From a virus: a stretch of 30,663 nt of DNA. Positions 6,268 to 12,599 of the stretch are shown here, in pieces (positions within the stretch are counted from its first letter, which is position 1; every line of letters starts with the position of its first letter). The stretch lies in the IMG/VR virus record IMGVR_UViG_3300042924_003604, positions 1-30,663 of that record; one strand, given 5' to 3'. The notes beneath the pieces are model-generated. The model searched no databases. It was not told where the DNA came from and saw only the letters and a list, made by a program, of their open reading frames with translations. The position numbers and the translations under genes were made by a program.

Positions 6268-6529
6268 CATCCCCAACCGCGATGAGCAGCACGGCGGCAT
6301 GGAAGCCGTCGGTGCGCTCAGTCAGAACCTGAAGGGTTGTCTTCGACGGAGTAACGGCTGGAGCCGGTTGGATTCAGGCGAACGCGAAGCGCTCGACATG
6401 ATCTGCCACAAGCTCGCCCGGGTGCTCTCCGGCGATAACCCCCACGATCCGGAACACTGGCGCGACATCGCCGGTTATGCCGTTGCCGCCCGCCGGGCGG
6501 ATCCACCTGCTGGCCCTACGGCCACCTAA
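6257..6529 (+). CDS. DUF6378-like phage protein
   Basis: The start is GTG 6257, 7 nt after GGAGGT (6244-6249). The 90-residue product ends with the typical block LDMICHKLARVLSGDNPHD, then EHWRDIAGYAVAAR. The pattern K-L-A-R-x-L-S-G-(5-7)-H-x-x-x-H-W-x-D-I-A-G-Y recurs in small phage proteins grouped as DUF6378, often in phage nucleotide-metabolism neighbourhoods. The biochemical function is not established to my knowledge. Its stop is 25 nt before the haloperoxidase start. Confidence 0.7.
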   Translation: MTVDIPNRDEQHGGMEAVGALSQNLKGCLRRSNGWSRLDSGEREALDMICHKLARVLSGDNPHDPEHWRDIAGYAVAARRADPPAGPTAT

Positions 6530-6554
6530 CCACCCAACAACCCAACAGCAGATC

Positions 6555-7871
6555 ATGCCCAATCAACAGTTCTCGAAGGGCTTCTATGCCGAGGATATGG
6601 CCGCCGCGCTGGAGGCCCCGGCTGAGAATCGCGCCGCTGCCTTCGCCGCCGTTCGCCTCAAGTCACAGGGCGGCATGCTGCCCGTCAACCCCCGCGCTGG
6701 CACGTTGCCGGCGTTGGAGCTGGTGGAGGAGCTGCCCCCATTTCCTGCGGATGACAGCGCCACCACTGCGGCCGAGCTGATCCAGGTCGCAATGGCCACC
6801 ACCTGGCTTCCGGATGTGCCCCTGCGGGATCTGCGCACCACCATCCAGGCCGCCGGCAACCCCCTCGAAGGGCTGGAGGTGGAGCTGGGCGCACCGGTGC
6901 GGCCTGCTGCTGCATTCCGCCTGGTGGACCAGGGCGAGAACAAGACGCCGATGATCTCCCAGCTGCTGCTGCGGCCATTCGAGGCGGGCAGCCTGGCGAT
7001 CGATCTCCGCCACCGCCTCGACCTGGGGCACTACGGATACCGCCCGGAGGCGCTCACGGCGCTGCTGAACGGCAAGCCGATCGAGTCGCAGGTGACCAGC
7101 TCGCGAACCCACTACATCCACACGCTGAGGGCGCTGGCGTCGAGCATGCGGGCCGATCCGCCGTACCTCTACGGCCTGCTTGCCGCCTGCATGCTGGACA
7201 CCCTGGGGGCGAAGCGCAGCAGCCTGTTCCCGGCGCTGCCGAAGGAGGCTGGTTTCGTGTTCTACGGCGGCCAGCTGGATGCGCAATGCCTGCTGGTGCA
7301 GGCGGTACGGCAGGCGATGAGTATGACCTGCTGGATGCAGAAGTGGGAGCAGGGCCAGCCCCAACGGGCCCGGCCCGAGGAGCTCATGGCAAACCCAGAG
7401 CGGCTCCATCCACTGTGGGCGGAACGTGGCGCGCCGCTGCTGGCCCGCCGTGGCCTGGGCCCCCATCTGCCGTTGCTGTCCGCAAAGGGTTCACCCATTC
7501 ACCCCTCGTACGTGAGCGGCCACGCCGTGATCGGCGGCGCCGTGGCAACGGTGCTGAATGCCGTCTACCGGGATGCCCCCTGGCCGGTGGCGATGGTGCA
7601 GGCGGACCCGTTGGGCCTGGAGCTGGTGCCAGCGAATGCGACAGCTCCGACCATCCACCAGGAGACACGGAAGCTGGGCGAGAACTACGGCATCGGGAGG
7701 GTGGTCGGTGGCCTCCACTACCTGTCAGATGTGCGCCAGGGTCTGCTGTTGGGGCAGCGGGTGGCGGAGCAGGTGCTGAGGGGGGCGAAGGTGAATGCGC
7801 GAGTGCTGGAGATCGAGGAGTGGGGATCGACCACCTTCGAGGGCTACTTCGGGACTACGGTTTCGATCTGA
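6555..7871 (+). CDS. vanadium-dependent haloperoxidase
   Basis: The start is ATG 6555 (438 residues); the frame opens at 6477 but that part overlaps the preceding gene. Vanadium haloperoxidases use vanadate and H2O2 to oxidise halides to hypohalous acid. The vanadate-site pattern is complete: K263 (MQKWEQ), R273 in RPEE, S321-G322-H323 in HPSYVSGHA, and R382 with H388 in GRVVGGLHYLSD, spaced as in the family (R-x5-H-x3-D). Departures are a slightly longer K-to-RP gap than in algal enzymes and Val in place of Pro before SGH. It is shorter than algal bromoperoxidases (about 600). No signal peptide is visible. The acid phosphatase (PAP2) superfamily shares this site, but the K-W and HPSY contexts favour haloperoxidase. 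The stop abuts the convergent late block. Confidence 0.85.
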   Translation: MPNQQFSKGFYAEDMAAALEAPAENRAAAFAAVRLKSQGGMLPVNPRAGTLPALELVEELPPFPADDSATTAAELIQVAMATTWLPDVPLRDLRTTIQAAGNPLEGLEVELGAPVRPAAAFRLVDQGENKTPMISQLLLRPFEAGSLAIDLRHRLDLGHYGYRPEALTALLNGKPIESQVTSSRTHYIHTLRALASSMRADPPYLYGLLAACMLDTLGAKRSSLFPALPKEAGFVFYGGQLDAQCLLVQAVRQAMSMTCWMQKWEQGQPQRARPEELMANPERLHPLWAERGAPLLARRGLGPHLPLLSAKGSPIHPSYVSGHAVIGGAVATVLNAVYRDAPWPVAMVQADPLGLELVPANATAPTIHQETRKLGENYGIGRVVGGLHYLSDVRQGLLLGQRVAEQVLRGAKVNARVLEIEEWGSTTFEGYFGTTVSI

Positions 7872-8186
7872 TCAGGGCGGCGGCAGGCGTAAGTGGCTCC
7901 GGATCTGCTGTAGCTCCCTATCCTGCCGTTTGTTCGTGGTTTCCACTTCGTTAACTCTTTCCATCACCCGCTCGCAAAACGCATCAAAAGATGCTTTGAG
8001 CGTTGCGAGTTGAATAGAGTTCTGCCCCATCTGACTGTTCACGCCTTGCATGGCACCAAAGAATGAAGCAGCCGCAGCAACTGCTACGCCAATCAGTAGC
8101 GGTCCTGTCCAGGCAGGAACGCCATTGCGGTGGCCGTCGCCGTTGCTTTCCATGTCGTCATTGTAGGATGCGCGGGCGTCACTCAT
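7872..8186 (-). CDS. small membrane/coiled-coil protein, possible lysis accessory
   Basis: The last gene of the late block, 104 residues. A charged N-terminus of about 25 residues is followed by one membrane helix (27-46, TGPLLIGVAVAAAASFFGAM) and a long predicted coiled coil (LKASFDAFCERVMERVNEVE and on to RELQQIRSHL). This layout occurs in phage holin-accessory or inner-membrane spanin-like proteins. Its place after the peptidase gene suits a lysis role, but nothing proves it. Ribosome site: only AAGGA about 15 nt upstream. Its stop codon touches the stop of the convergent haloperoxidase gene. Confidence 0.6.
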   Translation of the reverse strand: MSDARASYNDDMESNGDGHRNGVPAWTGPLLIGVAVAAAASFFGAMQGVNSQMGQNSIQLATLKASFDAFCERVMERVNEVETTNKRQDRELQQIRSHLRLPPP

Positions 8187-8234
8187 GGCGCTTCATGGGT
8201 CCTTGTCAGTGGGCCTGTGGGGATTGGGTCTTTC

Positions 8235-8263
8235 GCCCCGCCAGTGGAACGGCGGGGCTTTTT
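8235..8263 (+). terminator. intrinsic terminator for rightward (+) transcripts
   Basis: A perfect 8-bp stem (GCCCCGCC 8235-8242, loop 8243-8250, GGCGGGGC 8251-8258) is followed by TTTTT (8259-8263) on the + strand. The reverse orientation has no T-run after the stem, so it stops rightward RNA only. It lies 364 nt beyond the haloperoxidase stop, on the far side of the - strand gene 7872-8186. Confidence 0.8.
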
Positions 8264-8268
8264 GTTGG

Positions 8269-9009
8269 CTACTGCGGCCGCACATCGACGGCCCACCCGG
8301 TGGCGGGGCCGTCGGCTTCCCACCTCCTGCCCCAGTTCTTGCGGCTGTAGTGGATGCCGGCGCCGCCCGAGTGGTTGACGTAGCCGCCGCCGATCAGATC
8401 CGCCTCGCCGTTCGGGTCGTTGTGGATCCAGTCGGTGGGGGTGCAGCCGATCACGACGGTCCAATGGCCGCCGCCGGTGGGCGCAGTCGATGGGCCCTTG
8501 TGCAGCCAGCCGACGGGCACGGGCCGGCCCGCGGCCAGGGCGCCCTCCAGGAAGGCGGCGGTGCAGTTCGTCACGAGGCGGGCGGAGAGCCCCAGGTGGC
8601 GAAGGGTGGCGATCTGCGCCTCTGAGTTGGTGCTGTCGCCGAACTGGGCGCGGATCTTGTTGTAGGCATCGTCTGAGCCGATCTTCCCGTAGAACGCGGC
8701 CACCATGGCGCAGCTGCTACTGAAGCACTCGCGATAGCCGGTGCCGCTGGCGTTGTCGTTCTGGCTGAAGTAGGGCACCTTCAGCAGGATTCCGGCTTCC
8801 GGGTGCGGCTTGTCGGTCAGCTTCTTGCCCTGGCTCCAGGTGCTGAACCACGGTTCAGAACGGCGCATCACCTCGCTGTAGGGCCTGCCCTTCATCAGCT
8901 CTGATTCAAGCTCCACGATGGCGGCATCCTGCCGGGCGGCGGCTTCAGTGCCGGGGGCAGCCTTGTAGCGCCAGAGCTGCTGAAACGTGATGGGTGCTGG
9001 GTTGGTCAT
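8269..9009 (-). CDS. C39-like cysteine peptidase, putative endolysin
   Basis: A 246-residue protein. A helical first 70 residues precede a papain-like C39_2-type domain: KVPYFSQNDN with Gln83; RECFSSSCAM in which Cys95 aligns with the catalytic Cys of C-G-P-T-S-x-A-M motifs; GGGHWTVVIG with His182; and HNDPNGE with Asp198. These give a full Cys-His-Asp triad. Such domains cleave peptide bonds. In this place, after two small membrane proteins and at the end of the late genes, a cell-wall peptide target (endolysin) is the natural inference. Alternatively it could be a structural-protein maturation protease. There is no signal peptide. ATG 9009 overlaps the upstream stop by ATGA. Confidence 0.72.
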   Translation of the reverse strand: MTNPAPITFQQLWRYKAAPGTEAAARQDAAIVELESELMKGRPYSEVMRRSEPWFSTWSQGKKLTDKPHPEAGILLKVPYFSQNDNASGTGYRECFSSSCAMVAAFYGKIGSDDAYNKIRAQFGDSTNSEAQIATLRHLGLSARLVTNCTAAFLEGALAAGRPVPVGWLHKGPSTAPTGGGHWTVVIGCTPTDWIHNDPNGEADLIGGGYVNHSGGAGIHYSRKNWGRRWEADGPATGWAVDVRPQ

Positions 9010-9299
9010 GGTGTCGAGTCGTTGGGGTCAGGTCCGCCGCGGCGGGGGTCACGCAATGCCGGGTTGTAGGTGTGATACCCCAGCACCCCGCCAATACCGA
9101 GGCCACCAAGGGCAGTAACCAACCTGCCCACATCCGTGACTTGAATCGTCAGCGGGTTTTCCTTCCAGCATGCTAACGACGATCGCCCCTCCAGCCTGCA
9201 ATCGATGCCAACACCAAGCCAAGTAAGATACCAGACCGCAGCAATCCTGCCGCCGTATTTCAGAACAGCATTGATCGTTGCCGGCGAGAATGTCATCAT
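9006..9299 (-). CDS. two-span membrane protein, putative holin
   Basis: 97 residues with two hydrophobic stretches: about 19-32 (IAAVWYLTWLGVGI) and about 59-75 (LVTALGGLGIGGVLGYH). They are separated by a polar loop with two Cys (IDCRLEGRSSLACW). The C-terminus is charged and Pro-rich. The size, two spans and position directly before the peptidase gene (ATGA overlap) fit a class II holin-type protein that lets lysis proceed. The Cys pair in the loop could form a disulfide if exported. No family is recognised with certainty. Confidence 0.58.
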   Translation of the reverse strand: MMTFSPATINAVLKYGGRIAAVWYLTWLGVGIDCRLEGRSSLACWKENPLTIQVTDVGRLVTALGGLGIGGVLGYHTYNPALRDPRRGGPDPNDSTP

Positions 9300-9580
9300 G
9301 GCGCTTGGCGAAAGTTAGGCGATGCTTGAGGGGGGGGGTGGCCAAAGTGAATCTTTGGCGATAATACAGCAACCGCAACAGGCATTATTAAGCTGATTGC
9401 CGCTGCAATAATTACACCTTGCGCGATTCGTTGCTCGGCAATTCCAATTCGTTTGAAGGCCTCGCCGATGTCTCCGCGGTTGTTGGCCATGGTCGAATGG
9501 ATATTGTCTAGCCTCCCTTCGATCTTGCCGATGGCGTGCAATATGTCGCCGTGCGATACCCGCTCCGTGTCTTCTGGCAT
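9296..9580 (-). CDS. XhlA-like coiled-coil membrane protein
   Basis: Start ATG 9580 (94 residues) follows the adhesin stop closely. The first 50 residues form an amphipathic coiled coil (ILHAIGKIEGRLDNIHSTM, then IGEAFKRIGIAEQRIAQ). This leads into one membrane helix (residues 55-73, GVIIAAAISLIMPVAVAVL). The coiled coil-then-span plan is that of haemolysin XhlA and phage holin partners. The C-terminal tail contains a C9 homopolymer coding for Pro residues (see 9330-9338). It overlaps the putative holin gene by ATGA. Confidence 0.6.
   Translation of the reverse strand: MPEDTERVSHGDILHAIGKIEGRLDNIHSTMANNRGDIGEAFKRIGIAEQRIAQGVIIAAAISLIMPVAVAVLSPKIHFGHPPPQASPNFRQAP
9330..9338. repeat. nine-G homopolymer inside a coding region
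   Basis: Nine consecutive G on the + strand (C9 in the sense of the - strand gene) encode the Pro run near the C-terminus of the coiled-coil membrane protein. Such runs slip during replication and sequencing. Confidence 0.9.
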
Positions 9581-9584
9581 CACA

Positions 9585-11444
9585 TCACCCGATCACCCGT
9601 TGGTAATCCCACGATAGCGAACCCGCCGCATCAGTCATAACCAGCGTTGCCGTCGATGCGGTACCGCTCAGGGTGGTGGCCGTGGCCGTCACGATCGTTC
9701 GGGTCACGGTGGGCCCACTCCCCACCGACCCCGGCGCCGGGTCGGTAGTCACACCCTGCAGGTTGTGGCCGCCGCCGAGATCCAGCGCCAACGTGGCCGC
9801 CGGCTGCCGCAATGCCCACCCCTGCGCCAGGCAGCCATAGGCCGCATCGAATGACCCACTGGCATGCACCACCAGCCGTTGCCGGCCTGGGTCCACCTGG
9901 TACCGGGTGGCGCCGTACAGCGGTCGCTGGTTCGCTGGATCCAGCTGGGTTTCCAGCTCCGTCAGGTAGTCGAGGCCCGTTGCTTCGGTGTTGGTGGCCA
10001 GCACCGTGAGGGCATTGGAGAGGCCAAAGGTTGCGCTGCCGTAGCTGACCAGCCAGCCGGCGCCGCTGGCATCGAAACCCGCCGTGACGTGGTTGATACC
10101 GGTGAGGAAATTCCCGCCGGTGCGGGGGTAGGCGTAGTGATTCAGCACCCCGTAGGTGGATGACACCCGCAACAGCCCGAGGATGTTCGCCTGGCCGCTG
10201 ATGATGCTGCCGTTCGAGCCGATCAACAACCCGCCATCAGGCAGCACCACCATTTCGTTGTCGTAGGTGGTGGGGCCGGTGGCGAGGGGTGAGCCGTAGC
10301 CGCACACGGTCGAGACCGCGAACGCGCTCGTGAGCTTCACCAGGTAGGACCGGACGGATGGCGCGGTGGAGAAGTCCGACCGGCGGCAGAGGAACAGGAT
10401 GGTTCCATCGGTCTGCACCACCAGCCGGCGTAGTTCGGTCTCGGCGCCATCGACCGTGAACCGATGGGCGTTGATGAGGTTTCCATTGGCGGTGTTGAGG
10501 CGCACCAGGGTGGGCACCAACGCCACCGATGGTGTGCGGGCGGAGGTGCCGAGGATGATCTCTCCGCTGCTGGCGTTGGGGCACAGCTGCGCGGGGCCCA
10601 TGATCGCCAGCGCGTACTGACGCTGCCAGCGGGTGGAGCCGTCAGCTTCGAGGCACCAGACATGGGTGGCGCTGGTGACGTCCGGATCATCACTGCGGCG
10701 GGCTGCTACCACGCAGCCGCCGCCGGGCAGCGCTGCTACCGCGGGGGCGAAGCTCACAGCTCCCTGGTTCACACCGTCGAGGCCCGTGCTGGTCCACCGC
10801 TGCCACAGGATCACGCCGGCATCGGTGCGCTTCACCACCACCACCCGCGAAACGGTCGAGCCGGTGGGGGCGAACCAGAACGCCTGGTAGTTGGTCCCGT
10901 CCGATTCATCGGTGGCGATGTTCCCGTAGCTGCGGAACGCGCCGCTGCTGACGTTGGCGGGGGTGGTAAGCCTGCTGCTCCAGATGGTGGGCAGGGTGTC
11001 GGGGCCGACCAGCGTCGTAGGTGCGCCAATCTCGATGGTCGCTGTCCGGGCCCGCATGACGATCCGCTCGATCCACGGCGGCGCCGGATCCTCCACCAGC
11101 TCGAACGCGATCGAGTGACCGTCCTTGGCGGTGTCGTTCAGGTCCGGGATGCCGGCGTACCGCCAGCGCTTCACCCCCCACGATGGGTTGGGCGCCACGT
11201 CGATCAGCTCCGGCGACAGCAGCCACGACCCCATCCGCCCCTCGGCCATCGCATGGTCCCGGATGGTGTGCTGAACGGTGCGGCTGAGCCCCTCGAATGA
11301 CACTTGAATGCGCGCCGGCGTGGAGCGGTTGATGCCAGACACGGGCTTGTAGTTGCCGGCGTCGCTGCGCTCATCACTCACCGGCTGACTGCCAGGCAGC
11401 CAGGCAATGGAGGAGGCCCTGATGCCGGTGGGAAAGTCAGCCAT
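9585..11444 (-). CDS. distal tail protein/adhesin with beta-propeller-like region
   Basis: 619 residues. The first 110 (from MADFPTGIRASSI, including PARIQVSFEGLSRT and GSWLLSPEL) form a small domain seen at the N-terminus of distal tail proteins, probably docking it to the tail tip. Residues about 190-520 repeat a pattern of short strands with W-Q-R-W or W-x-x-x-Y and V-L-P-D/G-G-G-x-x-x-x (VVVKRTDAGVILWQRW; AALPGGGCVVAARR; VVLPDGGLLIG), like beta-propeller blades. The end is a Thr/Ala-rich beta segment (TATATTLSGTASTATL). A receptor-binding or fibre role is inferred from position and repeats. ATG overlaps the upstream stop as TGATG. Confidence 0.65.
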   Translation of the reverse strand: MADFPTGIRASSIAWLPGSQPVSDERSDAGNYKPVSGINRSTPARIQVSFEGLSRTVQHTIRDHAMAEGRMGSWLLSPELIDVAPNPSWGVKRWRYAGIPDLNDTAKDGHSIAFELVEDPAPPWIERIVMRARTATIEIGAPTTLVGPDTLPTIWSSRLTTPANVSSGAFRSYGNIATDESDGTNYQAFWFAPTGSTVSRVVVVKRTDAGVILWQRWTSTGLDGVNQGAVSFAPAVAALPGGGCVVAARRSDDPDVTSATHVWCLEADGSTRWQRQYALAIMGPAQLCPNASSGEIILGTSARTPSVALVPTLVRLNTANGNLINAHRFTVDGAETELRRLVVQTDGTILFLCRRSDFSTAPSVRSYLVKLTSAFAVSTVCGYGSPLATGPTTYDNEMVVLPDGGLLIGSNGSIISGQANILGLLRVSSTYGVLNHYAYPRTGGNFLTGINHVTAGFDASGAGWLVSYGSATFGLSNALTVLATNTEATGLDYLTELETQLDPANQRPLYGATRYQVDPGRQRLVVHASGSFDAAYGCLAQGWALRQPAATLALDLGGGHNLQGVTTDPAPGSVGSGPTVTRTIVTATATTLSGTASTATLVMTDAAGSLSWDYQRVIG

Positions 11445-12094
11445 CAGGGCGGGGGCGTGTAGGTGAGGTCCGCCACGCCGTCCAGGATGATCTCGCCGAC
11501 GTCGGGTAGCGCGAAGGTGGAGAACCGCAGATCCGCCACGCCGTCGAGGATGATCTCGCCAACCGGCAGCTGTCCGTCGGGTGATGGCGTCTCGACGATC
11601 ACCGGCGGCAGCACATCCGGATCCGGGATGGGTGTAGGGCGTGGCGGCAGGGCCGGCAGTGCGGCGCCGACGATCGCGCCAGCATCACCACCCGACAGCA
11701 CCGGGCCCGATGTGGTGGGTCCGATCGTGATGCCCACCGCCTGGAGCGCAACGGTCAGGCTGTAGTGCCCCGCGCTCACGTACTCGGGTTCAGGCGCGGC
11801 GGTGTAGATCCACTGCAGGGAAACATCCGCGATGGCGTCGCCGCCGTCGTTGCCGCACCAGACCGCAGCGGGCAGGGTGAAGGGTTCGCCGTGCTGCGTC
11901 TCGAAATGGTCGGTGATCTGATCGATCTCCGCGGTCGGCCGCTTCGAGTAGGGCAGCTCCAGGGTCTGCCCGACCGCGAGGGTGCCGACGCGGTAGAGGT
12001 AGGCGATACCGGATAGGCCGCTGTACTCCGCCGTCGGAATCTGCCCGATGGTGTAGGAGCGCTCATCTGGCGTGATCGCCGGGAACTGCGCCAT
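11444..12094 (-). CDS. distal tail structural protein
   Basis: 216 residues. The first 120 form a folded domain (ITPDERSYTIGQIPTAEY ... YSKRPTAEIDQITDHF ... FTLPAAVWCG) resembling phage minor tail proteins that sit between the hub and the adhesin. A Pro-rich linker (LPPRPTPIPDPDVLPP) follows. The C-terminus carries two copies of VGEIILDGVADL, 21 residues apart. Its neighbours on both sides are joined by TGATG overlaps, so all three are translated in series. The role is inferred from context. Confidence 0.6.
   Translation of the reverse strand: MAQFPAITPDERSYTIGQIPTAEYSGLSGIAYLYRVGTLAVGQTLELPYSKRPTAEIDQITDHFETQHGEPFTLPAAVWCGNDGGDAIADVSLQWIYTAAPEPEYVSAGHYSLTVALQAVGITIGPTTSGPVLSGGDAGAIVGAALPALPPRPTPIPDPDVLPPVIVETPSPDGQLPVGEIILDGVADLRFSTFALPDVGEIILDGVADLTYTPPP
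11469..11562 (-). repeat. 63-bp tandem repeat encoding VGEIILDGVADL
   Basis: Two near-identical copies of a segment with a 63-bp period (21 codons) at the 3' end of gene 11444-12094; the second copy is cut short by the stop codon. Confidence 0.8.
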
Positions 12095-12564
12095 CAGACA
12101 GCAGCGCGGATCCGGAGCATCCCGTCAGTAGCGCTGAAGTCCACCTTGAAGATGCCGCCGTTGGGCACGGTGATGGTGCTGGGATAGGCCCAGTACCCGA
12201 TCAGGCTCCGGTTTGCATCGGTGGCGTTGCTGGTCTTGCTGACCAGGACGACGTAGCGGAACGGACCAAAGCCGGTGGCATCAGTGGCGGCGGTGCCGGT
12301 CAGCTCGATGTCAGCGGCCACCAGGCGGTAGGTGTTGTTGAAGATGCTGCGGCTGCTGATCGTCAGATCGATCATCCCCGCATAGCCGTTCTTCGCCGTG
12401 ATCTCCGCGAGGTCGCCCTTCACCGCATGGGTTGCACGGTTGGGGGTGGCATTGCTGAGATAGACCGACAGGGTGTCAGTGGAGAGATCGATCTTCGTGC
12501 CACCTTTCCCCTTCGCCAATTCGGTAAGGATCGAATCGAAGGTGTAGAAGTTGGCAGCTGCCAC
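12094..12564 (-). CDS. phage structural protein, distal tail region
   Basis: 156 residues starting at GTG 12564 (MAAANFYTFDSILTELAKG). It continues with IDLSTDTLSVYLSNATPN and a beta-rich body with GFGPFRYVVLVS and LIGYWAYPSTITVPNGGIF. This F-Y-x-F-D-S-x-x-x-x-L-A-K-G opening with a later D-T-L-x-V-Y-L is found in small virion-associated proteins of several tailed phages; a precise role is not known to me. The ribosome site is weak. It lies 35 nt after the hub gene and overlaps the next gene as TGATG. Confidence 0.58.
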   Translation of the reverse strand: MAAANFYTFDSILTELAKGKGGTKIDLSTDTLSVYLSNATPNRATHAVKGDLAEITAKNGYAGMIDLTISSRSIFNNTYRLVAADIELTGTAATDATGFGPFRYVVLVSKTSNATDANRSLIGYWAYPSTITVPNGGIFKVDFSATDGMLRIRAAV

Positions 12565-12599
12565 GTCTGGTGGTTCTCAGTCCCGACAGTCTAGATCAC

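Noticed and set aside
8235-8263. Terminator for the late (-) block
   Set aside because: On the - strand the stem is followed by GAAAGACC rather than a T-run, so it can only act on + strand RNA.
10464-11300. A 278-residue + strand frame opposite the adhesin gene
   Set aside because: The composition (His/Arg/Gly-rich, no hydrophobic core pattern) is that of an antisense shadow; the - strand protein has a recognisable tail-protein start and blade-like repeats.
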